This document shows positions 1 through 6,159 of a stretch of DNA of 8,453 nt, one piece after another (the stretch's first letter is position 1; every line of letters begins with the position of its first letter). Under the pieces are notes generated by a model. That model saw only the letters and a program-made list of their open reading frames with translations. It was not told the origin of the DNA and did not search any database. The translations under genes were made by a program, and so were the position numbers. This stretch comes from Gemmatimonadota bacterium (GTDB taxonomy: Bacteria; Orphanbacterota; Orphanbacteria; Orphanbacterales; Orphanbacteraceae), in NCBI GenBank assembly GCA_013002425.1, contig JABDJQ010000510.1, positions 1 through 8,453 of the forward strand. The letters are read 5' to 3'.

Positions 1-1
1 C

Positions 2-1552
2 CCCGATGCCGCGGATCTCGAAAGCCGCCTGGCGGCGGATTGGGGGGTTTCACCGGACAGCGTAGTCGTAACGGCAGGCGCTGACGAAGCCCTCGACCGC
101 ATCTGCCGCGCGTATCTTGACGAGTCGCGTTCGATCGTTCTGCCTCGTCCGACATTCGTAATGCTCGAGAAGTACGTCGACCTCGCGCGCGGGAGACGCA
201 TCGCGGTCGACTGGCGCCGGGGATCGTTCCCGGCGCGCGCCTTTCTGGAGGCGATGAAGCCGGACACGGCCGTGCTCGGTATCGTGACGCCGAACAACCC
301 GACGGGAATGGCGGCCACGATCGAAGAGATTCGCATCCTGGCCGAAGGCGCCCCGGACACGCTCGTGCTCTGCGACCTGGCCTATGCGGAGTACGCGGGG
401 GAAGATCCGACGAAGGAGCTTCTCACATTCCCGAACGTAATCGTTACGCGCACGGTCTCGAAAGCCTGGGGGCTTGCCGGGCTTCGGATCGGCTACGCGG
501 TCGGTGCGCCCGAACTCATCGCGCCGCTGCGCGCATACGGCGGACCGTATCCCGTCTCGTCGATCTCGCTTCGAGTCGCGCAATACGTTCTCGAAACGAG
601 CGCCGCACGCAAGACGGCGTCGGTCGCACGTATTCGCAGGGAACGATCAGAACTTCTGCGCCTTTTCGACCGGCTGGGATTCGAAACGTGTGCTTCCGAA
701 GCGAACTTCCTGTTCGTTCGTTTTCCCGACGCCGGCCGGGTTCGTGAGAGCCTGCTTCAACTCGGCGTCGCCGTCCGTGCGTTCCCGGAGGATCCGGCGC
801 TCGCCGATTCTCTGCGCATCACGCTTCCGGGAGACGCCGAGAATTTCGAAACGCTGAAGAGCGCGCTCCGCACTCTCTTCGAACCGGAAGCGATTCTGTT
901 CGACATGGACGGGGTGATTGCGGACGTGTCGCGGTCGTACCGAGCCTGCATCGTGAAGACGGCTTCTTCTTTCGGCGCCGACGTGACGCCCGCTGACGTG
1001 GAGCGCGCGAAGCAGGCGGGCGGCGCCAACTGTGACTGGACGCTCACCGAGCGCCTGATTCGCGAGTGCGCAGGCACTTCACCCGGACTCGACGCCGTGA
1101 CGGTCCGCTTTCAGGAGTTTTACCGGGGAACAGGAGGCGAGCCGGGACTGGGAGAAACGGAGTCTCTGATCGGATCGCGTGAAAGCATCGTCGCACTGCG
1201 CGCGAGGTTCCCGCTCGCGATCGTCACGGGACGCCCGCGGGACGAGGCGCGGTCTTTCCTGGAGAAGTTCGGTCTCGACCCGTTCTTCGATGTAGTGATC
1301 GCAAGAGAGGACGGCCCCCCGAAACCGGATCCGGCGCCGCTTCGACTCGCGATGGAAACGCTCGGCGTTTCGCGTGTCTGGATGATCGGAGATACGGTTG
1401 ACGACGTGCGGGCGGCGCGGGCGGCCGGCGCATTGCCGCTCGGAGTAACATCGACCGCCGCGGACGCGACGGCGACGGAAGTGAACCTGAGACGGGCCGG
1501 TGCCACGTGGGTCGGGTCTGTCTGGAGCGAAATCGAAGGAGTCTTGTCGTGA
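2..1552 (+). CDS. hisC: Histidinol-phosphate aminotransferase fused to a C-terminal HAD phosphatase domain (5' partial)
   Basis: The frame is open from base 2, so the start lies outside the window and about 55-60 residues are missing. The visible 516 residues form two domains. HisC (bases 2-886) is a PLP-dependent aminotransferase that converts imidazole-acetol phosphate to histidinol phosphate. It shows the phosphate-site VTAGADEAL, the NNPTG motif, CDLAYAEY with the pyridine-binding Asp and Tyr, the lysine motif VSKAWGLAGLRIGY and the carboxylate-binding arginine in LRITLPG. The HAD domain (about 887-1549, 221 residues) has all four motifs: DMDGVIAD (nucleophile codon 902-904), IVTGRP, KPDP (Lys 1322-1324) and GDTVDD (from 1391), with a roughly 100-residue helical cap between motifs I and II. 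I infer that the HAD part is the histidinol-phosphate phosphatase. The stop overlaps the hisB start (GTGA). The HisC call is firm; the HAD substrate is inferred. Confidence 0.9.
   Translation, partial: PDAADLESRLAADWGVSPDSVVVTAGADEALDRICRAYLDESRSIVLPRPTFVMLEKYVDLARGRRIAVDWRRGSFPARAFLEAMKPDTAVLGIVTPNNPTGMAATIEEIRILAEGAPDTLVLCDLAYAEYAGEDPTKELLTFPNVIVTRTVSKAWGLAGLRIGYAVGAPELIAPLRAYGGPYPVSSISLRVAQYVLETSAARKTASVARIRRERSELLRLFDRLGFETCASEANFLFVRFPDAGRVRESLLQLGVAVRAFPEDPALADSLRITLPGDAENFETLKSALRTLFEPEAILFDMDGVIADVSRSYRACIVKTASSFGADVTPADVERAKQAGGANCDWTLTERLIRECAGTSPGLDAVTVRFQEFYRGTGGEPGLGETESLIGSRESIVALRARFPLAIVTGRPRDEARSFLEKFGLDPFFDVVIAREDGPPKPDPAPLRLAMETLGVSRVWMIGDTVDDVRAARAAGALPLGVTSTAADATATEVNLRRAGATWVGSVWSEIEGVLS
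1536..1541 (+). promoter_or_regulatory. Ribosome binding site of hisB
   Basis: AAGGAG lies 7 bases before the GTG at 1549. It decides for this GTG as the hisB start rather than the upstream in-frame GTG at 1507, which lies deeper inside the preceding gene. The site is itself coding sequence of the HAD domain end, as expected for translational coupling. Confidence 0.8.
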
Positions 1553-2190
1553 ACAGGAGTACGGAAGAGAGGGCGAGTCAGCGACCGGAAACCACAGGCA
1601 TGGGCCGGGAGATCGTGCGCTCGCGCAAGACGCGGGAAACGAATGTTCATTGCCGGCTGCGCATCGACGGCGAGGGGCGGGCGTCGGTGAAGACAGGCAT
1701 CGGTTTCTGGGATCACATGCTCGAGACGATCGCGAAGCACGCGCTCTGGGATCTCGAACTGACGGCCGACGGCGATCTCGTGGTCGACGATCATCACACG
1801 GTGGAAGATACGGGCATCGTGCTCGGGCAGGCGATACGCGAGGCCCTCGGGGAGCGGACGCGCATCGCGCGCTTCGGGTCGGCATACGCGCCTCTCGACG
1901 AGGCGCTGTCACGCGCGGTCATCGATCTCGTCGATCGTCCGGGTGCAAGCGTCTCTTTTTTATTTACGCGTGAACGAATTGGCGCCTGGAGTACCGAAAC
2001 CGGCGCCCATTTTTTCGAGACGCTCGCCGTGCAGGCGGGGTTCACGCTGCACCTCGACACGCTGAAAGGCGAGAACGATCACCATCGAATCGAATCCGCA
2101 TGCAAGGCGTTCGCACTCGCGTTCCGCGCGGCGACCGCCGTGGATTCCCGTGTCGAGGTCGCGAGCACGAAAGCGAGGATGCGATCATGA
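1549..2190 (+). CDS. hisB: Imidazoleglycerol-phosphate dehydratase (monofunctional)
   Basis: This protein catalyses step 6 of histidine synthesis, dehydrating imidazole glycerol phosphate to imidazole-acetol phosphate. It is 213 residues from the GTG start, slightly over the usual 195-200 because of an N-terminal tail of about 18 polar residues. The metal-binding signatures of the family are present: TGIGFWDHM (His56), DDHHTVEDTGI (His82, His83, Glu86), GENDHHRIESACKAFA (His178, His179, Glu182) and the C-terminal STKAR. There is no N-terminal phosphatase domain of the Escherichia coli HisB type, so the step-8 phosphatase must come from elsewhere, most simply from the HAD domain of the gene just upstream. 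The start overlaps that gene by 4 bases (GTGA), and the stop overlaps hisH by 4 (ATGA). Confidence 0.96.
   Translation: MNRSTEERASQRPETTGMGREIVRSRKTRETNVHCRLRIDGEGRASVKTGIGFWDHMLETIAKHALWDLELTADGDLVVDDHHTVEDTGIVLGQAIREALGERTRIARFGSAYAPLDEALSRAVIDLVDRPGASVSFLFTRERIGAWSTETGAHFFETLAVQAGFTLHLDTLKGENDHHRIESACKAFALAFRAATAVDSRVEVASTKARMRS
2175..2178 (+). promoter_or_regulatory. Ribosome binding site of hisH
   Basis: GAGG is 8 bases upstream of the ATG at 2187, inside the last codons of hisB. It supports the 2187 start over the in-frame ATG at 2100, which would add 29 residues unlike any HisH. Confidence 0.6.
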
Positions 2191-2825
2191 GTCGAATCGC
2201 CGTCAAGGTGCTGTCGCTCGGCGTTTCGAACCGGGCTTCGATCTATTCGGGACTCGGCAAAGCCGGCGGCGAGCCTGATGCGATCCGTTCGGTGCGCGAG
2301 ATCCGCGATGCAGAGCGGCTCGTCGTGCCGGGTGTCGGCTCGTTCGGCGCGGGCATGGAACGCCTGCGTATCGACGGTTCGGACCGGGCGCTGCGCGCGC
2401 GCATCGAAGACGGTAGCCCTACGCTTCTCGTCTGTCTCGGGATGCAGCTTCTCGCCGAGTCGAGCGAAGAGTCGCCTGGCATAGACGGTCTCGGCGTTCT
2501 GCCCGTGCGCGCGGTTCGGTTCGGAGGCGGCCTGACCGTGCCGCAGATGGGCTGGAACGAGGTACGCCTGGCGCCCGGCGGGAAGAACGCGGGAGCCGGC
2601 GACGCAGTGCTCGCAGAAGGGCAGGCGTACTTCGCCAATTCCTACTGCCTGCGGGAGGCGCCCGATACGGGAACGACCGCATGGGCCGAATACGACCGGC
2701 CCTTTCTCGCGGCCTGGCGGAAAGGCGCGACGGTCGCGTGTCAGTTCCATCCCGAGCTCTCGGGTGCGTGGGGCATCGACTGGCTTCGTCGATGGCTCCG
2801 TGCGGACAGCGTGGCCCCATGTTAG
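2187..2825 (+). CDS. hisH: Imidazole glycerol phosphate synthase, glutamine amidotransferase subunit
   Basis: HisH releases ammonia from glutamine and feeds it through the HisF barrel for step 5. It is 212 residues, normal for the family. The class I amidotransferase triad is complete: Cys83 in VCLGMQ, then His188 and Glu190 in CQFHPE. The oxyanion-hole strand reads PGVGSFG (48-54), and PQMGWN (119-124) corresponds to the family P-H-M-G-W-N loop. The extreme N-terminus is a little divergent: the usual IDYGxGN is VLSLGVSN here (8-15), so the Asp-Tyr pair is lost, though the fold signature remains. It overlaps hisB by 4 bases and hisF by 7. Partner is the HisF encoded next. Confidence 0.95.
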   Translation: MSRIAVKVLSLGVSNRASIYSGLGKAGGEPDAIRSVREIRDAERLVVPGVGSFGAGMERLRIDGSDRALRARIEDGSPTLLVCLGMQLLAESSEESPGIDGLGVLPVRAVRFGGGLTVPQMGWNEVRLAPGGKNAGAGDAVLAEGQAYFANSYCLREAPDTGTTAWAEYDRPFLAAWRKGATVACQFHPELSGAWGIDWLRRWLRADSVAPC

Positions 2826-3571
2826 CGGCGCGCATCATTCCGTGCCTCGATGTGAGGGACGGCACGGTCGTAAAAGGGGTCCGCTTTCAGGGACTGCGTG
2901 AAATGGGCGATCCGGTGGAGCTGGCGGCAGCGTACGAGTCGAGCGGCGCCGACGAACTCGTCGTACTCGACGTGTCGGCTACGAGTGAAGGGCGGGCGGC
3001 GAGCCTGGCGGTGGTTCGCGCGGTACGGGAAGTGCTCTCGATTCCGCTCACGGTCGGCGGGGGCGTCCGCAGCATTCGCGATGTCGAGGATCTGCTCGGC
3101 GCGGGCGCCGACAAAGTCGCCGTCAACTCCGCGGCCGCGAGGCGCCCCGGGATTCTCGACGAAATGGCAGGCCGCTTCGGCTCGCAGTGCACCATTCTCT
3201 CGCTCGACGCGCGGTGGAACGGCGCAGACTACGCGGTCGTCACACACGCGGGGACGGTCGGTACCGAACGCGCCGCGGCCTCCTGGGCTTCGGAGGCGGA
3301 GAAGCGCGGTGCGGGCGAAGTCCTTCTGACGAGCTGGGACCGCGACGGTACGCGCACCGGGTACGACCTGCGTCTTCTGCGCGATATCCGGCGCGCCGTT
3401 CGCATTCCCGTCATCGCTTCGGGCGGCGCGAGCACCGCGGAGCACTTTCTGGCCGCATTCGAAGCCGGAGCGGATGCCGTGCTCGCCGCATCCATGTTTC
3501 ACGAAAAGACGTCTTCGATTCTCGAATGCAAACACTATCTGGCTAATGCGAAAGCGAGGGTACGGCTTTGA
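2819..3571 (+). CDS. hisF: Imidazole glycerol phosphate synthase, cyclase subunit
   Basis: HisF is the (beta/alpha)8 barrel that uses HisH-derived ammonia to make imidazole glycerol phosphate and AICAR, linking histidine to purine synthesis. It has 250 residues, and its key acids fall at the canonical numbers: Asp11 in IIPCLDV, Asp130 in LSLDAR and Asp176 in SWDRDGT. The two phosphate-binding loops are TVGGGVRS (78-85) and ASGGAST (200-206). The ATG at 2819 overlaps the end of hisH by 7 bases; there is no strong Shine-Dalgarno, so ribosomes finishing hisH probably re-initiate here. An in-frame upstream ATG at 2681 lies inside hisH and is rejected because the HisF N-terminus (MLAARIIPCLD) begins exactly at 2819. 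Confidence 0.96.
   Translation: MLAARIIPCLDVRDGTVVKGVRFQGLREMGDPVELAAAYESSGADELVVLDVSATSEGRAASLAVVRAVREVLSIPLTVGGGVRSIRDVEDLLGAGADKVAVNSAAARRPGILDEMAGRFGSQCTILSLDARWNGADYAVVTHAGTVGTERAAASWASEAEKRGAGEVLLTSWDRDGTRTGYDLRLLRDIRRAVRIPVIASGGASTAEHFLAAFEAGADAVLAASMFHEKTSSILECKHYLANAKARVRL
3556..3560 (+). promoter_or_regulatory. Ribosome binding site of the hisA-hisI-hisE fusion
   Basis: GAGGG stands 7 bases before a TTG at 3568. The HisA N-terminus (IIPSIDL) begins directly after that codon and no ATG or GTG is nearby, so this site supports TTG as the real start. Confidence 0.7.
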
Positions 3572-4842
3572 TCATCCCGTCCATCGACCTGCAGAACGGA
3601 AAGGCCGTGCAACTCGTGCGCGGCGAAAAGCTCGCGATCGACGCCGGCGACCCGTTGCCGATCGCGGAAGAGTTCGGACGTACGGGCGAGTTCGCCGTGA
3701 TCGACCTCGACGCCGCGATGGGTGTCGGGGAAAACCGCAGGATCATGATGCGGCTCGTGAAGCGATACGGCTGCCGGGTCGGCGGCGGGATCCGGACACC
3801 CGAGGAGGCGAGGGTCTGGCTGAACGCCGGGGCATCGAAAGTGATTCTCGGAACCGCCGCCGATCGAAAGACGCTGTCGCAGCTTCCGACCGACCGTGTG
3901 ATCGCGGCTCTCGATGCGGTGGACGGGGAAGTAGTCGTTGAGGGATGGAAGAAGGGCACGGGCGAAACGGTTCTGCAGCGCATGCAGGATCTGGCCGGCC
4001 TCGTGGACGAGTTCTTCGTCACGTTCGTCGAGCGCGAGGGGATGCAGGTCGGGATCGAACGAAACCGGATCCGGAAGCTGGATCTCGCCGCGGGAGAGGC
4101 GAAACTGACGATCGCGGGCGGGATCCGGAGTGCCGAGGAGATCGGCTGGCTCGACGCGCGCGGTATCGACGCACAGGTCGGCATGGCGCTCTATACGCAC
4201 TCGATCACTGTCGCCGACGCGCTCGCCGCCTGTCTTCGATCGGACCGTGCCGACGGTCTCTGGCCGACGATCGTCGCGGACGAAGCGGGTACGGTACTCG
4301 GGCTCGCGTGGTCAGACTGCGAGAGCCTCCGTGAGGCGATCTCCTCCGGGATGGGTTTCTATCGTTCGCGTCGGCGGGGGCTCTGGCGCAAGGGGCTCAC
4401 GAGCGGCAACACCCAGCGCCTTCTTCAGGTCGCTCTCGACTGCGACCGTGACGCGATTCTGTTCCGGGTGAAACAGGAGGGAGGATTCTGCCATCTCGGA
4501 ACGCGCAACTGCTTCGGCGACGGGTGGTCTCTGACGTCGCTCCGCAGCACGATCGAGTCTCGGGCGCTCGGCGATGCCGGCTCCTTCTCGAAAAAGCTCA
4601 TGGCGGACGAGCAGTTCTGGCGGTCGAAGGTTCGGGAAGAGGCGCGTGAGTTCGCGGAAGCGGACGATCGTGAGAACGCGGTGCACGAGGCAGCCGACCT
4701 TCTCTTCATGATGACCGCGGGACTGGCCCGATACGGGATCGAATGGAACGAAGTCCTGGGCGAACTCGCGCGACGCGGTCGGGCGGTCACGCGCCGCGAC
4801 GGTTCGACAGTAGGGGCGTTCGCGCCGGAGGATTCGAAATGA
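3568..4842 (+). CDS. hisA-hisIE: Fusion of HisA isomerase, HisI cyclohydrolase and HisE pyrophosphohydrolase
   Basis: One 424-residue chain has three enzymes in the order HisA-HisI-HisE, covering steps 4, 3 and 2. HisA (1 to about 223) is a barrel with Asp7 in IPSIDL, Asp116 in ALDAVDG and phosphate loops VGGGIRT and AGGIRS; the usual second catalytic Asp (RDG) is Glu157 in VEREG. HisI (about 228-318) has WRKGLTSGNTQ, the metal motif DCDRD (291-295) and Cys292, Cys308 and Cys315, with the 16- and 7-residue spacings I recall for the zinc ligands. HisE (about 321-403) has EEAREF and HEAADL (Glu357, Glu358, Glu361, Glu374, Asp377). There is no stop or frameshift between domains. The start is TTG, overlapping the hisF stop (TTGA), and the stop overlaps hisD (ATGA). 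HisIE resembles fungal HIS4 more than the usual bacterial HisIE. Confidence 0.95.
   Translation: MIIPSIDLQNGKAVQLVRGEKLAIDAGDPLPIAEEFGRTGEFAVIDLDAAMGVGENRRIMMRLVKRYGCRVGGGIRTPEEARVWLNAGASKVILGTAADRKTLSQLPTDRVIAALDAVDGEVVVEGWKKGTGETVLQRMQDLAGLVDEFFVTFVEREGMQVGIERNRIRKLDLAAGEAKLTIAGGIRSAEEIGWLDARGIDAQVGMALYTHSITVADALAACLRSDRADGLWPTIVADEAGTVLGLAWSDCESLREAISSGMGFYRSRRRGLWRKGLTSGNTQRLLQVALDCDRDAILFRVKQEGGFCHLGTRNCFGDGWSLTSLRSTIESRALGDAGSFSKKLMADEQFWRSKVREEAREFAEADDRENAVHEAADLLFMMTAGLARYGIEWNEVLGELARRGRAVTRRDGSTVGAFAPEDSK
4827..4831 (+). promoter_or_regulatory. Ribosome binding site of hisD
   Basis: GGAGG is 7 bases before the ATG at 4839, near ideal. It favours 4839 over the in-frame ATG at 4743, which would add 32 Arg- and Gly-rich residues that are just the shadow of the HisE coding frame. 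Confidence 0.85.
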
Positions 4843-6149
4843 AGGAGAGGATTCGAGACGCGGCATCGGGGGGCGCGGGGGATCTGCTTCCGGCCGTCTC
4901 TCGTGAAGGAATGGCGACACGCTGGACCCGGGAGGGAGGGGGTGATGAGGAGCTGCGGGCGAAAGTCTCGACGATCCTGAATCGCGTGCAGGAGAACGGG
5001 CTTCCCGCGCTCGAGGAGCTTGCTGCCGAATTCGACGGCTGGGACGGGAAGCGTTCGCTGTTTCTGACCCGTGCGGATTGCGATGCGGTGCTCGATGAGC
5101 TGGATCCGGAAACGAGAGAACTTCTGACACGCACTGCGGAACGCATCCGGACGTTCTGTGAAAAGCAGAGATCGTGCCTGCGGGATCTCGAGACGCCGAT
5201 TCCCGGAGGGCGGGCCGGTCACGTCTGGAAGCCTGTGGAGCGCGCGGGATGTTACGTGCCCGGCGGGCGTTATCCTCTTGCTTCGTCCATGCTGATGACC
5301 GTGATTCCCGCACGGGTCGCCGGTGTGCGCGAGATCGTCGCAGCCACGCCCGGTGATTCGCCCGTCGTTCTGGCCGCCGCCGCGATCGCCGGTGCGGACC
5401 TCGTTCTGAGAGCCGGCGGCGCCCAGGCCGTCGCGGCGCTTGCGTTCGGCGCCGGAACGCTCGCGCCATGCGACGTGATTACGGGGCCGGGCAATGGCTG
5501 GGTCACCGAAGCGAAGCGCCAGATTGCAGGGACGACCAGGATCGACGGTCTCGCCGGTCCGTCGGAGCTTCTTCTCGTCGCGGACGAAACCGCAAACCCG
5601 GAATGGGCCGCGGCGGATCTGCTGGCGCAGGCGGAACACGATCCGGAAGCGCGGATCGCACTCGTGACGGCGACTCTTGAAACGCGCGATCGTGTAACGG
5701 CCGCGGTCGCACGCCAGTTGCGGTCGTTTCCGGAAGAGATACGGAGAATCATGATCGCCGCCCTCGCCGGCGGCAGTTCGTTCGTGACCGCGGACGAATC
5801 CGAACGGATCGCGATCTGCGACGAACTCGCGGCGGAGCACCTGCAACTCTCGATTGCCGCCCCCGAATCCTTCCTCGGCAAGCTCGCACACTACGGCACC
5901 GCATTTCTCGGAGAGGACGCGCCGACGGCGCTCGGCGACTACGGAGCCGGGCCGAATCACACACTGCCGACCGGCCGCGCCGCGCGAAAGAAAGGCGGCC
6001 TTTCCGTTCTCGACTATCTGCGCTGCGTGACCTGGATGCGGATTGAAACGGATGGAGAAGGGGGGGACTGTCGTTCGGCCGAATCCTTCGCGAAACTCGA
6101 AGGGCTCGCGGGGCACGCCCGCTCGCTCGCACTGCGCCTTGATGCTTAG
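4839..6149 (+). CDS. hisD: Histidinol dehydrogenase
   Basis: HisD performs the last two steps, oxidising histidinol via histidinal to histidine with two NAD+. It is 436 residues, the usual length. Matching E. coli HisD from memory, the zinc ligands are Gln264, His267 (AQAEH), Asp367 (GDYGAGPNHTLPT) and His426 (LAGHARS), and the catalytic pair is Glu333-His334 in AAEHLQL; the constant offset between these sites and the E. coli numbering supports an intact enzyme. The GPGNGWVTEAKR segment (216-227) is the family nucleotide-site signature, and GCYVPGGRYPL (137-147) is the conserved N-terminal motif. It overlaps the hisA-hisI-hisE fusion by 4 bases. It is the last gene of the operon; a convergent gene ends only 10 bases downstream. 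Confidence 0.97.
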   Translation: MKERIRDAASGGAGDLLPAVSREGMATRWTREGGGDEELRAKVSTILNRVQENGLPALEELAAEFDGWDGKRSLFLTRADCDAVLDELDPETRELLTRTAERIRTFCEKQRSCLRDLETPIPGGRAGHVWKPVERAGCYVPGGRYPLASSMLMTVIPARVAGVREIVAATPGDSPVVLAAAAIAGADLVLRAGGAQAVAALAFGAGTLAPCDVITGPGNGWVTEAKRQIAGTTRIDGLAGPSELLLVADETANPEWAAADLLAQAEHDPEARIALVTATLETRDRVTAAVARQLRSFPEEIRRIMIAALAGGSSFVTADESERIAICDELAAEHLQLSIAAPESFLGKLAHYGTAFLGEDAPTALGDYGAGPNHTLPTGRAARKKGGLSVLDYLRCVTWMRIETDGEGGDCRSAESFAKLEGLAGHARSLALRLDA

Positions 6150-6159
6150 GCTCAGTCGT

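Noticed and set aside
4743..4838. Upstream ATG that would extend hisD by 32 residues
   Set aside because: It lies within the HisE coding region, the extra residues resemble no HisD, and the ATG at 4839 has a GGAGG at the right distance.
3568..4842. HisA and HisIE as two genes joined by a sequencing error
   Set aside because: The frame is continuous through the linker (about 223-228), no start codon with a Shine-Dalgarno is seen at the HisI entry, and the linker itself resembles the HIS4 entry to HisI.
4312..6116. Long open frames on the minus strand opposite the hisA-hisI-hisE fusion and hisD (385 and 563 codons)
   Set aside because: They are Arg/Pro-rich, match no family I recognise, and lie fully across well supported his genes; such frames are common in high-GC DNA.
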